Shown one piece after another: positions 24,649-33,343 of a DNA stretch of 64,000 bases. The stretch lies in NCBI RefSeq assembly GCF_025753855.1, contig NZ_JAOWPT010000012.1:1-64000 (forward strand). The letters are read 5' to 3'. Under the pieces are notes generated by a model. It saw only the letters and a program-made list of their open reading frames with translations, was not told the origin of the DNA and searched no databases. Both the position numbers and the translations under genes were made by a program. Numbering within the stretch: the first letter of the stretch is position 1; each line of letters opens with the position of its first letter. The stretch comes from Mesorhizobium sp. ZC-5 (GTDB lineage Bacteria; Pseudomonadota; Alphaproteobacteria; Rhizobiales; Rhizobiaceae).

Positions 24649-25779
24649 TCACCGGCAGGCGCGATAACCGTTCTTTCGCGGCTTGATGTCGAAATGGAAA
24701 TGGTTGCGGTGGTCGTAATTGTAACCGGGACCAAGCACGGTGGTGAAGTATTCGCAGCCATCGGCGCGGACGGTGTTGAGGAACCCTCGTTGACGAAATG
24801 CGAACCAGCCGGGTTTCTTGACGTCGATATCGCGGCCGTTGTCGAGCTCGATCCGCATGACATCGAGTGCGTTGCCGCGCGAATGCTCCGATGACGTATG
24901 GGTGCCGTTTATCCTGCGGCACGAATAGCTCGACCCTTGGTGGATCGTCTTGACGCCGGACAGGTAGCGGTAGCGGGAGGCTGGAGCCAGTTCCTTTTTC
25001 GTCCAGCGCGCGAAGGTGACCGCCATCTCGCAATTCAATGTCGCTGCGGGTTTCATCTTGATGCCGCCCGACAGGCCCGACACGGATACGGGGTGGTCTA
25101 TGCGACAGGACTTGCTCTCGTGGATGGGCGCCAGATCGCGATATTTCACGCCGAGGCGTTTCAGTTCGCGGCGGCAGGCCACCTCGTCGGCGGGCATGGC
25201 TTGCGGCGACGAAGCGCGAGGCTCCCGAGGCGCCTCAAGGCGCGGATAACCGGTCAGATAGGGGTTCGACGGCACCAGGCGCTGCAATCCGGGACCGGGA
25301 TTGGCTGCTGCGACACGCGTTTCAGGCAGAGCCTCCGGCTCTGCAATGATGTCGTTTTGCGGCGCAGGCTCATCGCTCTCCGTGCCATAGACGGGTTCAG
25401 TTGCCGGCTCCTCGACCATCAGGTCTGCCTGCTGGGAAAGGTCGGGACTGGTCTGTCCTTGGCCCTCCAAGTCTTCCGCCTGTTCGGAAAGGCTGCGTGG
25501 CTGTCGTGACACAAGATCCGGCTCGGAAGCATAATCCGGCATGGCCGCGACCTGTGGCGAGGCAAATTCCGGCTGCGATTGTTCCGCCACCGGCAAGTCG
25601 GTGGGCGATAGGGCTGAAGTCTGGACACCGACATCGACATCCGGGCGCAGGACAGCTTCTGTCGAGCAGGCCGAAGCCAGGATCGCGCCGGCGAGGGCGA
25701 CGCCGACCGCGACGCGCATTCGTTGTGCGTCGATTACCGTCGAACAGACGGCAACGGCCTTGCGAAATTCTGACAGCAT
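24649..25779 (-). CDS. extensin-like lipoprotein with LAS-peptidase-type motifs
   Basis: A 376-residue protein. An inner Met21 begins a signal peptide ending 'ILASAC', a lipobox-like site. A long low-complexity Gln/Glu/Pro linker (about residues 45-190) precedes a C-terminal extensin-like domain (PF06904 type). That domain carries 'SEHSRGNALD' and 'YDHRNHFHFD', a metal-site pattern like D-Ala-D-Ala/LAS metallopeptidases (H-x3-G-x-A-x-D and H-x-H). A cell-wall role is inferred. The start at 25779 has an AGGA site; the alternative ATG at 25719 gives a tighter signal peptide. A paralogue lies directly upstream. Confidence 0.87.
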   Translation of the reverse strand: MLSEFRKAVAVCSTVIDAQRMRVAVGVALAGAILASACSTEAVLRPDVDVGVQTSALSPTDLPVAEQSQPEFASPQVAAMPDYASEPDLVSRQPRSLSEQAEDLEGQGQTSPDLSQQADLMVEEPATEPVYGTESDEPAPQNDIIAEPEALPETRVAAANPGPGLQRLVPSNPYLTGYPRLEAPREPRASSPQAMPADEVACRRELKRLGVKYRDLAPIHESKSCRIDHPVSVSGLSGGIKMKPAATLNCEMAVTFARWTKKELAPASRYRYLSGVKTIHQGSSYSCRRINGTHTSSEHSRGNALDVMRIELDNGRDIDVKKPGWFAFRQRGFLNTVRADGCEYFTTVLGPGYNYDHRNHFHFDIKPRKNGYRACR

Positions 25780-25881
25780 TGATCGGCGTCCTGTCCCCGG
25801 ACACCAGGATAGGTGCGAAGGGTAAAGGAAAACTCAGCAGCGGCGTTTACGCCTGTGGCGGGAATCCGGCGAAGCCGCTCT

Positions 25882-26826
25882 TTATTGGCAGAAGGTCGAG
25901 CCGTTGCGGCGCTTTGCGAGGTCGAGATGGAAATGCGTCGCATGGTCCGCGTCGCTGCCGGGACCGAGCACTGTCTTGAACGGGCCGCAGGCTGCGGTGC
26001 GCACCTTCGAGAGGAACTGAGACTGTTTGGGGTTGCGGGTGGCGGTTACCTCGACCACCGTCCCATCCACGAGTGTGAAGCTCGCGATGTCGAACGCATT
26101 GCCGAAGGCATGTTCCGACAATTTGCTGGTGCCGTTGCGCGGGCGGCAGACGTAACCGGAGGCCTGCTGGATCGACTTGAGCTCGGAACCCAGCTCCTGC
26201 TTGGCGAGCTTCGATACGACGTCGGCCGAGAACTTGGCGACCGCCTCGGCAGTCGCGCAATTCACCAGTGCTTCGGGCTGGACGTCGATGCTGCCGCTGA
26301 GAGCGGTCAGTGAAAGCGGACGGGGCAGGGAACACCCGCTTGGATCGGTAAGCGGCGGGCGTTCTTCGAACTTGGCGCCCAGGGCGGTGAGCCGCTTGCG
26401 GCAAGCCGCCTCCTGCTCCGGCGATGTTTCCGGACGTGGCGGGGATTCGAGCACTGGCGGCGTCGAATCGGTTTTCTTTTCGTCGTCGGTTTCCGAGTGC
26501 GGCTTCCCGGTTTGCGGGCGCGGTGTCGGCTTTTCGTCGACCTCCGCCGGCTGTTCGGGCTGCTGCCTCGGCGAAGGCTTTTCGTCGATTTTTGCAGGTG
26601 GCGATTCTGGCCCGGACTCGACGACCGCGGGACGCGGATCGGGCAGGGGCGTATCGGCGGGTTTGGCTGGGGCGGTCTGTTGCGCGGGATCTCGCGGCAC
26701 GGGCTTTGGCGCCTTTGCAGGCAACGTCTCGCCAAGCGCGGTGCCGGCGGCGAAAACCGCCGCAAGAATGATCACGGTACGGATGCGGCCCTGGCCGGTA
26801 CAGTGGTCTGGCGGCGTTGTTCCCAT
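25882..26826 (-). CDS. second extensin-like protein, tandem paralogue
   Basis: A 314-residue protein with an N-terminal hydrophobic signal ('TVIILAAVFAAGTALG'), a Pro/Glu/Lys-rich linker (about 35-130) and a C-terminal extensin-like domain. The same pattern as its neighbour is kept: 'SEHAFGNAFD' and 'ADHATHFHLD'. Conserved cysteines (for example in 'QEAACRKRL', 'ALVNCATAE', 'GYVCRPRNG', and the final Cys) suggest periplasmic disulfides. It is not a lipoprotein by sequence, so the two tandem genes place similar domains as an anchored and a free or membrane-tethered form. The gap to the downstream copy is 102 bp. Confidence 0.86.
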   Translation of the reverse strand: MGTTPPDHCTGQGRIRTVIILAAVFAAGTALGETLPAKAPKPVPRDPAQQTAPAKPADTPLPDPRPAVVESGPESPPAKIDEKPSPRQQPEQPAEVDEKPTPRPQTGKPHSETDDEKKTDSTPPVLESPPRPETSPEQEAACRKRLTALGAKFEERPPLTDPSGCSLPRPLSLTALSGSIDVQPEALVNCATAEAVAKFSADVVSKLAKQELGSELKSIQQASGYVCRPRNGTSKLSEHAFGNAFDIASFTLVDGTVVEVTATRNPKQSQFLSKVRTAACGPFKTVLGPGSDADHATHFHLDLAKRRNGSTFCQ

Positions 26827-26904
26827 TGCTTCGAAATGGTGCGCCGCGCCGGTGCGGCAACTGTGCCGGCCATCACGATGGATTACGGTTGATATCCTCG
26901 CGGG

Positions 26905-27336
26905 CTAAGCACCGAGTGCTTCCAGGCCTTCTTCAAGCCAGTCGCCGAGCATGGGCATGCCCATCAGATATTTGGAAACCCGCTTGTTGGTGCGCTGGCG
27001 CGCCTCGTTCACCGCTTCGTTCCACTCCGCCGCCTCATAATCGCCGCGGCCGATCCAGGCGAGCGCGATCAGCTCGGCGGCTTCGTCGACGTTCAGATCG
27101 TTGATCAACTCGCGAAGTTCTTCCTCGGTGAGGTTTTCCTCGGCCTCTTCGGCCAGTCCGTCATGCAAATGTGAATCGCGCGACTGACCGTCGAGCTCGA
27201 CCTCGTGTTCGCTGCCGTCGGCATAATCCTCATTGACCGCGGCACTGATCGCCTTGGCCTTCAGGATGAAGAACCGAACGGTGTCGGGATCGATGGCGAG
27301 ATCCCATTCCTTTTCCAGACGCTTCTGCACGGACAT
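26905..27336 (-). CDS. DUF3775 protein
   Basis: A 143-residue cytoplasmic protein whose pattern 'VRFFILKAKAISAAVNEDYA', an acidic middle, then 'LNVDEAAELIALAWIGRGDY' and 'YLMGMPMLGDWLEEGLEAL' matches the DUF3775 family; function unknown. The reading frame is open much further upstream, but the protein-like part starts at ATG 27336 (MSVQKRLEKEWD). It is divergent from the DUF486 gene, with about 150 bp between, which should hold both promoters. Confidence 0.85.
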   Translation of the reverse strand: MSVQKRLEKEWDLAIDPDTVRFFILKAKAISAAVNEDYADGSEHEVELDGQSRDSHLHDGLAEEAEENLTEEELRELINDLNVDEAAELIALAWIGRGDYEAAEWNEAVNEARQRTNKRVSKYLMGMPMLGDWLEEGLEALGA

Positions 27337-27487
27337 TCTCCGGGAGGGCGCGTGTTGTCGCGTCTCATAATGCACGCAATGGTGAAAAAATCGAGGGAAG
27401 AGCTTCCGGCTTCCAGCTGCTGGCATTGACAGGACAATCGGCGGGAATGAAATGCAGCGCCCACCCTCTCGCCCGGATCCCCGCCAA

Positions 27488-27838
27488 ATGGCAATGCTTC
27501 TCTCTCCGAAGGTACTTCCTGTCATTCTGCTCGTGATGTCGAATGTCTTCATGACATTCGCCTGGTACGGGCATTTGAAGTTCAAGGCGGCACCGCTCTA
27601 TGCCGCAGTCATGTTCAGCTGGGGAATCGCGTTCTTCGAATATTGGCTGGCGGTGCCCGCCAACCGCATCGGCCATCAGGTCTATTCGGCAGCCGAACTG
27701 AAGACGATGCAGGAGGTTATAACCCTGGCGGTCTTCGTGGTTTTCTCGGTCTTCTACCTGAAGGAGGCCATCACCTGGAACCACGTCCTCGGTTTCACGC
27801 TGATCGCCGGAGGGGCGGCGCTGATCTTCAAGGCGTAG
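27488..27838 (+). CDS. DUF486 family small membrane protein
   Basis: A 116-residue protein with four hydrophobic helices, related to small DMT-superfamily proteins. The family signature 'SNVFMTFAWYGHLKF' is present, as is 'MFSWGIAFFEYWLAVPANRIGH'. Function is unknown; transport of a small molecule is plausible. The ATG at 27488 is chosen by homologous length; upstream in-frame starts add only basic residues. The last 11 bp overlap the end of the convergent EamA transporter gene. Confidence 0.85.
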   Translation: MAMLLSPKVLPVILLVMSNVFMTFAWYGHLKFKAAPLYAAVMFSWGIAFFEYWLAVPANRIGHQVYSAAELKTMQEVITLAVFVVFSVFYLKEAITWNHVLGFTLIAGGAALIFKA

Positions 27839-28718
27839 CCGGGCTTTTGCGGCCAAACGCCGGTGCGAGTTCCACAATCAGGATCGCCGAGAAGATCAGC
27901 GCGCAACCGAGGAAGCCTGTCGCCGGCAGCTGCTCGCCGAGCAGCAGGATGCCGAAGATGGCGGCGAATATCGCCTCGGAAGCGAGGAAGATCGCTGCTT
28001 GCGAAGCGGTGGTGTAGCGTTGGCCGACCGCCTGCAGGGTAAAGGCGATGCCGCCGGAGAAGATGCCGGTGAAGAGGATTTCCGGCGCCGCGATCCGCGC
28101 CGCGCTCCAGTCGATTTTCTCGAAAGTGAAGGCGATCAGCAATCCGAGGATGCTGCAAACGGCGAACTGGACCACCGCCAGTGTCACCGGGCGTCCCGTG
28201 TCGTTGGCATGCCGGCCGATGTAGATCAGTTGCAATGCCCAAAAGGCGGCGCACAGGACAGTGAGCCAGTCGCCGGTGGTCAATGTCGTGATTTCGCCGC
28301 CGGACAGGAACCAGATGCCGGCCAAGGCCAGCAAGGCCGCCGGCCAGATCGCCGGATGCGGCCATTGGCGGAAAAGGACGACCGCAAGCAGCGGGACCAT
28401 GATCACGTAAAGGCCGGTCAGGAAGCCCGAATTGGTGACGGTCGTGGTCATCAGCCCGGTCTGCTGCGCTGCCATGCCGCCGAACAGCAGGATGCCGATC
28501 CAGATAAACGCCCGCCAATGTGCAACGGACAGCGACTTTTCGCTGCGACGCGCCTCGCGCCAGGCGAAAGGCAGCATCGAGATGCCGGCGATGCCGAAGC
28601 GCAGCCCGACAAAGAGAAACGGGCCGATCGCCTGCATGGCGGTCGATTGCGCGACGAAACCCATGCCCCACAAGGCGCCGACGGTGAGCAGAACGAGATT
28701 GGCCTGAATTCGGGTCAT
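27828..28718 (-). CDS. DMT/EamA-family transporter
   Basis: A 296-residue inner-membrane protein with ten predicted helices made of two EamA repeats ('LLTVGALWGMGFVAQSTAMQ' opening the first, 'FSGGIAFTLQAVGQRYTTAS' in the second). Members export amino acids or other metabolites; the substrate is unknown. Its 3' end overlaps the DUF486 gene by 11 bp in convergent orientation. It is single and has no partner on its strand. Confidence 0.9.
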   Translation of the reverse strand: MTRIQANLVLLTVGALWGMGFVAQSTAMQAIGPFLFVGLRFGIAGISMLPFAWREARRSEKSLSVAHWRAFIWIGILLFGGMAAQQTGLMTTTVTNSGFLTGLYVIMVPLLAVVLFRQWPHPAIWPAALLALAGIWFLSGGEITTLTTGDWLTVLCAAFWALQLIYIGRHANDTGRPVTLAVVQFAVCSILGLLIAFTFEKIDWSAARIAAPEILFTGIFSGGIAFTLQAVGQRYTTASQAAIFLASEAIFAAIFGILLLGEQLPATGFLGCALIFSAILIVELAPAFGRKSPATP

Positions 28719-28919
28719 GATGCTAATTGGTGAGGAGTTTATGCTGCTTGATGAGAGGTTTGAGGCTGCATAACACCTCTCATCCTCACCGCAAGCGGCG
28801 TATCTTGTGCCAGCCGCCTCACGTCGATGTGATAAAGACTACAGACTGATAAACAAAATTCCCGGAAGAAACGTGCTTTCAAAGCCGTTAGTGTACTCAA
28901 GTCTCTTGGAGGAATTCTG

Positions 28920-29444
28920 ATGCGAGCACGATTGATAGTCAGCCTGGCGTCCATGCTTGTTGCCGCGCCCTTGCTGGTGGCGCCGGCTTTTTCCGCTGGC
29001 GGCGGCGCTGCCCCTGCGCCAAGCTGTGCGAAGGGCAAGGTCTATGACACGAAGTCCAAGAAATGCGTGCCGAAAACCAGCGCGGTGGATGACGACAGCA
29101 TCTATGAGACCGGTCGTTCGCTGGCCATGGAAGGCCGCTACGGCGAAGCCATCGAAGTGTTGAGCCTGGCCAAGGACAAGACCGATCCACGCATCCTCAA
29201 CTACCTCGGCTATTCGCACCGCAAGCAGGGTCGCGTGCTCGTCGGTCTCGGCTACTATCAGGAGGCGTTGCGCAACAATCCGGAGTACACGCTGGTGCGC
29301 GAATATATGGGCGAGGCCCATCTTCAGCTCGGCGATGTTGCCTCGGCGAAGGAACAGCTTAGCGAGATCGAGAAGCGCTGCGGCAAGGGTTGCAGTGAAT
29401 ACACCGAACTTGCTGGCCAGATCGACGCCTACGTGAAGGGCTGA
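28920..29444 (+). CDS. exported TPR-repeat protein
   Basis: A 174-residue protein with a clear signal peptide ending near 'AFSAGGG'. A Cys pair region 'SCAKGKVYDTKSKKCV' is followed by about three TPR units at residues 60-165 ('SIYETGRSLAMEGRYGEAIE', 'RILNYLGYSHRKQG', 'TLVREYMGEAHLQLGD'). TPR proteins serve as docking scaffolds; partner unknown. GGAGGAATT precedes ATG 28920 at good spacing. A clean terminator follows, so it is a single-gene unit. Confidence 0.87.
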   Translation: MRARLIVSLASMLVAAPLLVAPAFSAGGGAAPAPSCAKGKVYDTKSKKCVPKTSAVDDDSIYETGRSLAMEGRYGEAIEVLSLAKDKTDPRILNYLGYSHRKQGRVLVGLGYYQEALRNNPEYTLVREYMGEAHLQLGDVASAKEQLSEIEKRCGKGCSEYTELAGQIDAYVKG

Positions 29445-29475
29445 TTTTCCTGCACGTCGCAGGATCATATGCGCG

Positions 29476-29506
29476 AGCCCGGCGGTTCTGAACCGCCGGG
29501 CTTTTC
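29476..29506. terminator. terminator after the TPR gene, shared with the convergent PQQ gene
   Basis: AGCCCGGCGGTT and its exact complement with a 3-nt loop, followed by TTTTC on the plus strand. It sits 2 bp from the stop of the convergent gene. Confidence 0.85.
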
Positions 29507-29507
29507 A

Positions 29508-30647
29508 TCAGTCCGCGCGTGAAAGCCGGACGATCGCTCCCGGATTCTCGTCCGTCAGCAGCCAGATCGACCCATCGGGGGCGACGTTGATATCGCGGAT
29601 ACGACCGAATTCGCCGTCGAACAGGCGCTCTTCGCTGCTGATTTTCCCAGCCTCGTCACGGTCGAGCCGGACCAGCAACTGGAACTTCAGCGCGCCAACC
29701 AGAAGATCGCCGTTCCATTCGGGAAACATTTCGCCCTGATAAGCCGCCAGTCCGGACGGCGCGATCGACGGATCCCAGTAGTAGAGCGGCTGCTCGAAGC
29801 CCGGCGCCTCGGTACCCACACCGATCTTTGAGCCCGAATAGTCGACGCCATACGAAATTTCCGGCCAGCCGTAGTTCTTGCCGGCTTCCGGCTTGTTGAT
29901 CTCGTCTCCGCCCTTGGCACCATGCTCGACGGTCAGCAGGTTGCCGACAAGTGGATCGAAAGTCATACCCTGCGGATTGCGGTGACCTTTCGACCAGATT
30001 TCCGGCAGATGCTTCGATCCGTCAGGGGAAGGGTTGTCGGCGGGAACGGAGCCGTCCGTGTTGATGCGCAGGACGGCCCCGGCATGATCGTTCATGTCCT
30101 GGGCGCGTTTTCCTTCGCCACGGTCGCCGATGGTGAAGAACAAGGTGCCATCCTGCGCGAAGACCAGCCGCGAGCCGAAGTGGCGGCTGGTGCTGGACTT
30201 CTTGGCCATCGAGAAGATGACCTTGACGTCTTCGAGCCGGGGAGCGCCGTCGCGGGCAAGCTTCGCACTGGCGATCGCCGTCCCGGTGCCGCCCCGGCCC
30301 GCTTCCGAGAAACTGAAGAAGATCAGCCCGGATTCCTCGAAATCCGGCGCGGCGATGATATCGAGAAGTCCGCCTTGACCGCGCGCCACCACTTCGGGAA
30401 CGCCGGCGAGTGGCTCGGAAAGCTCGCCGCCGGACAAAAGCCTTATGCGGCCCGGCCGTTCCGTCACGATCACGTCGCCACCGGGCAGGAAATCCAACCC
30501 CCAAGGATTTTCGAGCTGATCTGTCAAAACCTCGGCCTCGACCCTGATATCCTCGGTGTCGAACACCTGACCTTCGGAAAAAGCGGGGGAAGCGCTGAAG
30601 GAGGCGGTCGACAGCAGCACGGCGGCGCGGACGGAGGTGTTGAGCAT
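29508..30647 (-). CDS. PQQ-dependent soluble aldose dehydrogenase
   Basis: A 379-residue periplasmic six-bladed beta-propeller of the GSDH/YliI family that oxidises aldose sugars with PQQ. It has a signal peptide ending 'SASPAFSEG'. Propeller and active-site motifs visible are 'TERPGRIRLL', 'SRHFGSRLVF' (with the likely catalytic His), 'FTIGDRGEG', 'GHRNPQGM' and 'EHGAKGGDEIN'. The start is set at ATG 30647, which has AGGACA upstream and gives a normal signal peptide; the frame is open 84 nt further. No PQQ biosynthesis genes are in the window. Confidence 0.92.
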   Translation of the reverse strand: MLNTSVRAAVLLSTASFSASPAFSEGQVFDTEDIRVEAEVLTDQLENPWGLDFLPGGDVIVTERPGRIRLLSGGELSEPLAGVPEVVARGQGGLLDIIAAPDFEESGLIFFSFSEAGRGGTGTAIASAKLARDGAPRLEDVKVIFSMAKKSSTSRHFGSRLVFAQDGTLFFTIGDRGEGKRAQDMNDHAGAVLRINTDGSVPADNPSPDGSKHLPEIWSKGHRNPQGMTFDPLVGNLLTVEHGAKGGDEINKPEAGKNYGWPEISYGVDYSGSKIGVGTEAPGFEQPLYYWDPSIAPSGLAAYQGEMFPEWNGDLLVGALKFQLLVRLDRDEAGKISSEERLFDGEFGRIRDINVAPDGSIWLLTDENPGAIVRLSRAD

Positions 30648-30792
30648 GATCGTCTGTCCTATCGTTTGGGCGATGTCGGAAGCCTCGATCGAAAATAGGG
30701 CAAAAGCTCCAGTCGACCGATGACGCTGCAATCACAAACCGGTGAAACCGGCTGGTGGGTCGCCCCTCTGGTTACCCTTGCGTCGGCAAAAT

Positions 30793-30825
30793 TTGACGTG
30801 AAAATCACACAAGAGTTGTTATATT
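30793..30825 (+). promoter_or_regulatory. candidate promoter for the greA leader
   Basis: TTGACG at 30793-30798 and TATATT at 30820-30825 are both good boxes but stand 21 bp apart, longer than ideal. A different -35 may be used. Confidence 0.35.
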
Positions 30826-30841
30826 CGGTGAAATTCAGGTG

Positions 30842-30883
30842 AAACGGTTCCGTTAGCCGAGGCTGCCGGACCGTTTTCTTTTT
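30842..30883 (+). terminator. intrinsic terminator inside the greA leader (possible attenuator)
   Basis: AAACGGT (30842-30848) pairs with ACCGTTT (30870-30876), continuing through CCG/CGG and a small AGC/GCT tip. It is followed at once by TTTTCTTTTT. It ends about 67 nt before the greA start, so most transcripts begun upstream would stop here and release a short RNA. Escherichia coli greA has a comparable leader terminator (GraL). Confidence 0.75.
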
Positions 30884-30949
30884 GTGTCTCACCGGTGAAT
30901 TTGAATGTGAAAAGGATCGCGGGGAGTCCGCGGCAGGAAGGAAGATATC

Positions 30950-31423
30950 ATGAACAAGGTCCCGATGACCGCCGGAGGATTCCAGTCGCTCAAGGAAGAG
31001 CTGCGCTGGCGCCAACAGGAGGAGCGTCCGCGCATCATCGAGGCCATTTCGGAAGCCCGCTCTCATGGCGATCTTTCCGAAAATGCCGAATATCACGCCG
31101 CCAAGGAAGCGCAGAGCCTCAACGAAGGCCGTGTCAACGAACTCGAGGATCTGGTCGCCCGCGCGGAGATCATCGACGTTTCGAAGCTTTCCGGAGACAA
31201 GGTGAAGTTCGGCGCGACCGTCGTGGTCGTCGACGAGGATACCGAGGAAGAGCGGACCTACCAGATTGTCGGCGACCAGGAGGCCGACGTGAAATCCGGT
31301 CGCATTTCGATCTCGTCGCCGATCGCCCGCGCGCTGATCGGCAAGGAGGTCGGCGAGACGATTGAAGTCAATGCGCCGGGCGGCGCCCGCGGCTACGAAA
31401 TCGTCCGGGTCCAGTTCATCTGA
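30950..31423 (+). CDS. greA: transcription elongation factor GreA
   Basis: A 157-residue factor that enters the RNA polymerase secondary channel and stimulates cleavage of backtracked RNA. The N-terminal coiled coil carries '[20 protein letters not shown]', with the acidic tip residues Asp and Glu in place, and the C-terminal FKBP-like domain ends '[13 protein letters not shown]'. AGGAAGGAAG precedes ATG 30950. A terminator hairpin in the leader suggests transcription attenuation. The LPS glycosyltransferase gene follows 20 nt later. Confidence 0.97.
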   Translation: MNKVPMTAGGFQSLKEELRWRQQEERPRIIEAISEARSHGDLSENAEYHAAKEAQSLNEGRVNELEDLVARAEIIDVSKLSGDKVKFGATVVVVDEDTEEERTYQIVGDQEADVKSGRISISSPIARALIGKEVGETIEVNAPGGARGYEIVRVQFI

Positions 31424-31443
31424 CCAATTGAAGCCACCGCCCG

Positions 31444-32532
31444 ATGGCGATGACCGGAAAAACGGCGCCGGCTGATCCGACACATGTTGACATCGGCGCG
31501 ATCGAGGTGATCGCGCCGAATTTCAAGCGCCGGCTTTCCGGCGTCACCAGCACGATCATCCATCTGGTGCCGGTGCAGATGCGGACGCTCGGCATCGCCA
31601 CGATCGGGCCGGGCCTGCCGGACACGCTGCCGAAGCTCCGGTTCCGGCAGCTTTTTGGCTTGCTGAAGCGCCCGAAGAAGCGGCCTTTCCGCATCTGGCA
31701 TGCACGGCGCAATCCGGAAATGCTGGCAGGCATCGTGCTGCGGGACATCTTCCGTGCGCCGGTGAAACTGCTCTTCACCTCCGCCGCGCAGCGCGATCAC
31801 AAACCCTACACGAAATGGCTGATCCGCCGCATGGACGCCATTATTGCGACCAGCGGGCGCTCGGGCAGCTTCCTCGAAGTGCCGCATACCGTCGTCATGC
31901 ACGGCATCGACCTTGGGGAATTTCATCCGCCGCGCACGAAGGATGACGATTTCGCGAATTCGGGTTTGCCCGGCCGCTACGCGATCGGCTGTTTCGGCCG
32001 TATCCGCCACCAGAAGGGGACGGACCTCTTCGTCGAGGCGATGGTTGAGCTTTTGCCGCGGTTTCCCGACTGGACGGCGGTGATCACCGGTCGCGTGACG
32101 CCCGAGCATCGGGGCTTTGCCGACGAACTCAAGGCCAAGATCGAGCGGGCAGGGCTGTCGGAACGGATCGTATTCCTCGGTGAAGTGCCGGATATCAAAG
32201 TCTGGTACCGGCGCGTATCGCTCTATGTGGCGCCGTCGCGCAACGAAGGGTTCGGGCTGACGCCGCTCGAGGCGATGGCGTCACGCACCGCCGTCGTGGC
32301 AAGCGACGCGGGCGCCTATGCCGAACTGATCGTGCCGGGCAAGACGGGTGCTGTGGTTCCCGCAGGCGATGGCGATGCGCTGCGGGAAGCGATCAAGCCT
32401 TACCTCGCCGATCCCGACCTCGCCCGGAAACAGGGCGAGGCAGGCCTTGCTGACGTCGTTGAGCGGTTTCCTCTGGAGCGCGAGGCACGCGCCATCGGCG
32501 ACGTCTATGAAAAGATGTGGTCGAAGGGCTGA
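31444..32532 (+). CDS. lpsB: LPS core glycosyltransferase, GT4 (LpsB/LpcC-like)
   Basis: A 362-residue GT-B glycosyltransferase of family 4. The C-terminal domain shows 'GCFGRIRHQKGTDLFVEAM' and the E-x7-E motif in 'SRNEGFGLTPLEAMASR'. The position directly after greA and facing lpsC-lrp matches the lpsB locus of Sinorhizobium, where LpsB/LpcC adds mannose to the inner core on the cytoplasmic side. Its own ribosome site is weak; ATG 31450 is an alternative start. It ends only 3 bp from the convergent lpsC-like gene. Confidence 0.85.
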   Translation: MAMTGKTAPADPTHVDIGAIEVIAPNFKRRLSGVTSTIIHLVPVQMRTLGIATIGPGLPDTLPKLRFRQLFGLLKRPKKRPFRIWHARRNPEMLAGIVLRDIFRAPVKLLFTSAAQRDHKPYTKWLIRRMDAIIATSGRSGSFLEVPHTVVMHGIDLGEFHPPRTKDDDFANSGLPGRYAIGCFGRIRHQKGTDLFVEAMVELLPRFPDWTAVITGRVTPEHRGFADELKAKIERAGLSERIVFLGEVPDIKVWYRRVSLYVAPSRNEGFGLTPLEAMASRTAVVASDAGAYAELIVPGKTGAVVPAGDGDALREAIKPYLADPDLARKQGEAGLADVVERFPLEREARAIGDVYEKMWSKG

Positions 32533-32535
32533 AAG

Positions 32536-33333
32536 CTATTCCGGCGGCGCGTTGTCGCCAAGCGACAGCCGGTAGAGCTTTGCTTCCACCAGGAACGCGT
32601 AGTGCGCGAACATCATCGCGTAGATGAAACCCGGCACCCCGCATAGGAAATTGCGGTGCGCGACGTAGCTCTTCAGGAACCAGCCGATGGGCTTGAAAAA
32701 GAGCCGCATCGGATTTGTCCGGCGACCGCGCGCGAATTGCTCCTTGGCTTTCAGGTCGGCGTAGGAGCTTGTTTTTGCCGCATCTTCCTTGATCGACATA
32801 TTTCGGAAATGCAGGATTGCGCCCTTGGGGATCGTATGTATCGGTCCCTCTCCGATCAGCGCCTCGTGAACCAGCGTGCTGTCGTCGAACCGCGCTGTTC
32901 CCTTGCGCACCAGCCTGAGGAATGCCTTCGCGTGCACGTATGACGGCTGGTAGCCGTAGCCCGGCAGATAATCGCGGCGAACGATCGCGTAGGACGAAAG
33001 CTTCGCCTCTTCGAACGGCATCGCCGCAAGGGTGGCCCTCATGCGATCGTCCAGCCGCTCGTCGGAATCCATGCTCAGACACCAGGGCTGGGTGCACTGT
33101 TCGAGCGCAAACTGCTTCTGCTTGGCAAAGCCCGGCCATTCGTTCGAGATCAGCCGGATCGGGTAGCCCTGGCCGATGTATGCGTCGATCAGGGCGAGGG
33201 TGCCGTCCGTAGAACCAGAATCGACGATGACGATCTCGCGGCAGAAATCGAGGCTCTCGATGCAATCGCCGAGCACCGCGACCTCGTTCTTGCAGATGAT
33301 GAAGGCCGAGATCGGCCTTTCGAACCGGTTCAT
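32536..33333 (-). CDS. lpsC: LPS core glycosyltransferase, GT2 (LpsC/KdtX-like)
   Basis: A 265-residue family 2 glycosyltransferase. The N-terminal GT-A fold shows 'SAFIICKNEVAVLGDCIESL', 'EIVIVDSGSTDGT' and the D-x-D in 'LSMDSDERL'. The C-terminal part with 'HRNFLCGVPGFIYAMMFAHY' resembles the WaaE/KdtX family of core glucosyltransferases. The start at ATG 33333 has GAAGG upstream. It begins 10 nt after lrp, so lrp-lpsC form an operon like the lrp3-lpsCDE unit of Sinorhizobium, but lpsD and lpsE are absent here. Confidence 0.85.
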   Translation of the reverse strand: MNRFERPISAFIICKNEVAVLGDCIESLDFCREIVIVDSGSTDGTLALIDAYIGQGYPIRLISNEWPGFAKQKQFALEQCTQPWCLSMDSDERLDDRMRATLAAMPFEEAKLSSYAIVRRDYLPGYGYQPSYVHAKAFLRLVRKGTARFDDSTLVHEALIGEGPIHTIPKGAILHFRNMSIKEDAAKTSSYADLKAKEQFARGRRTNPMRLFFKPIGWFLKSYVAHRNFLCGVPGFIYAMMFAHYAFLVEAKLYRLSLGDNAPPE

Positions 33334-33343
33334 CGAACGGCCT

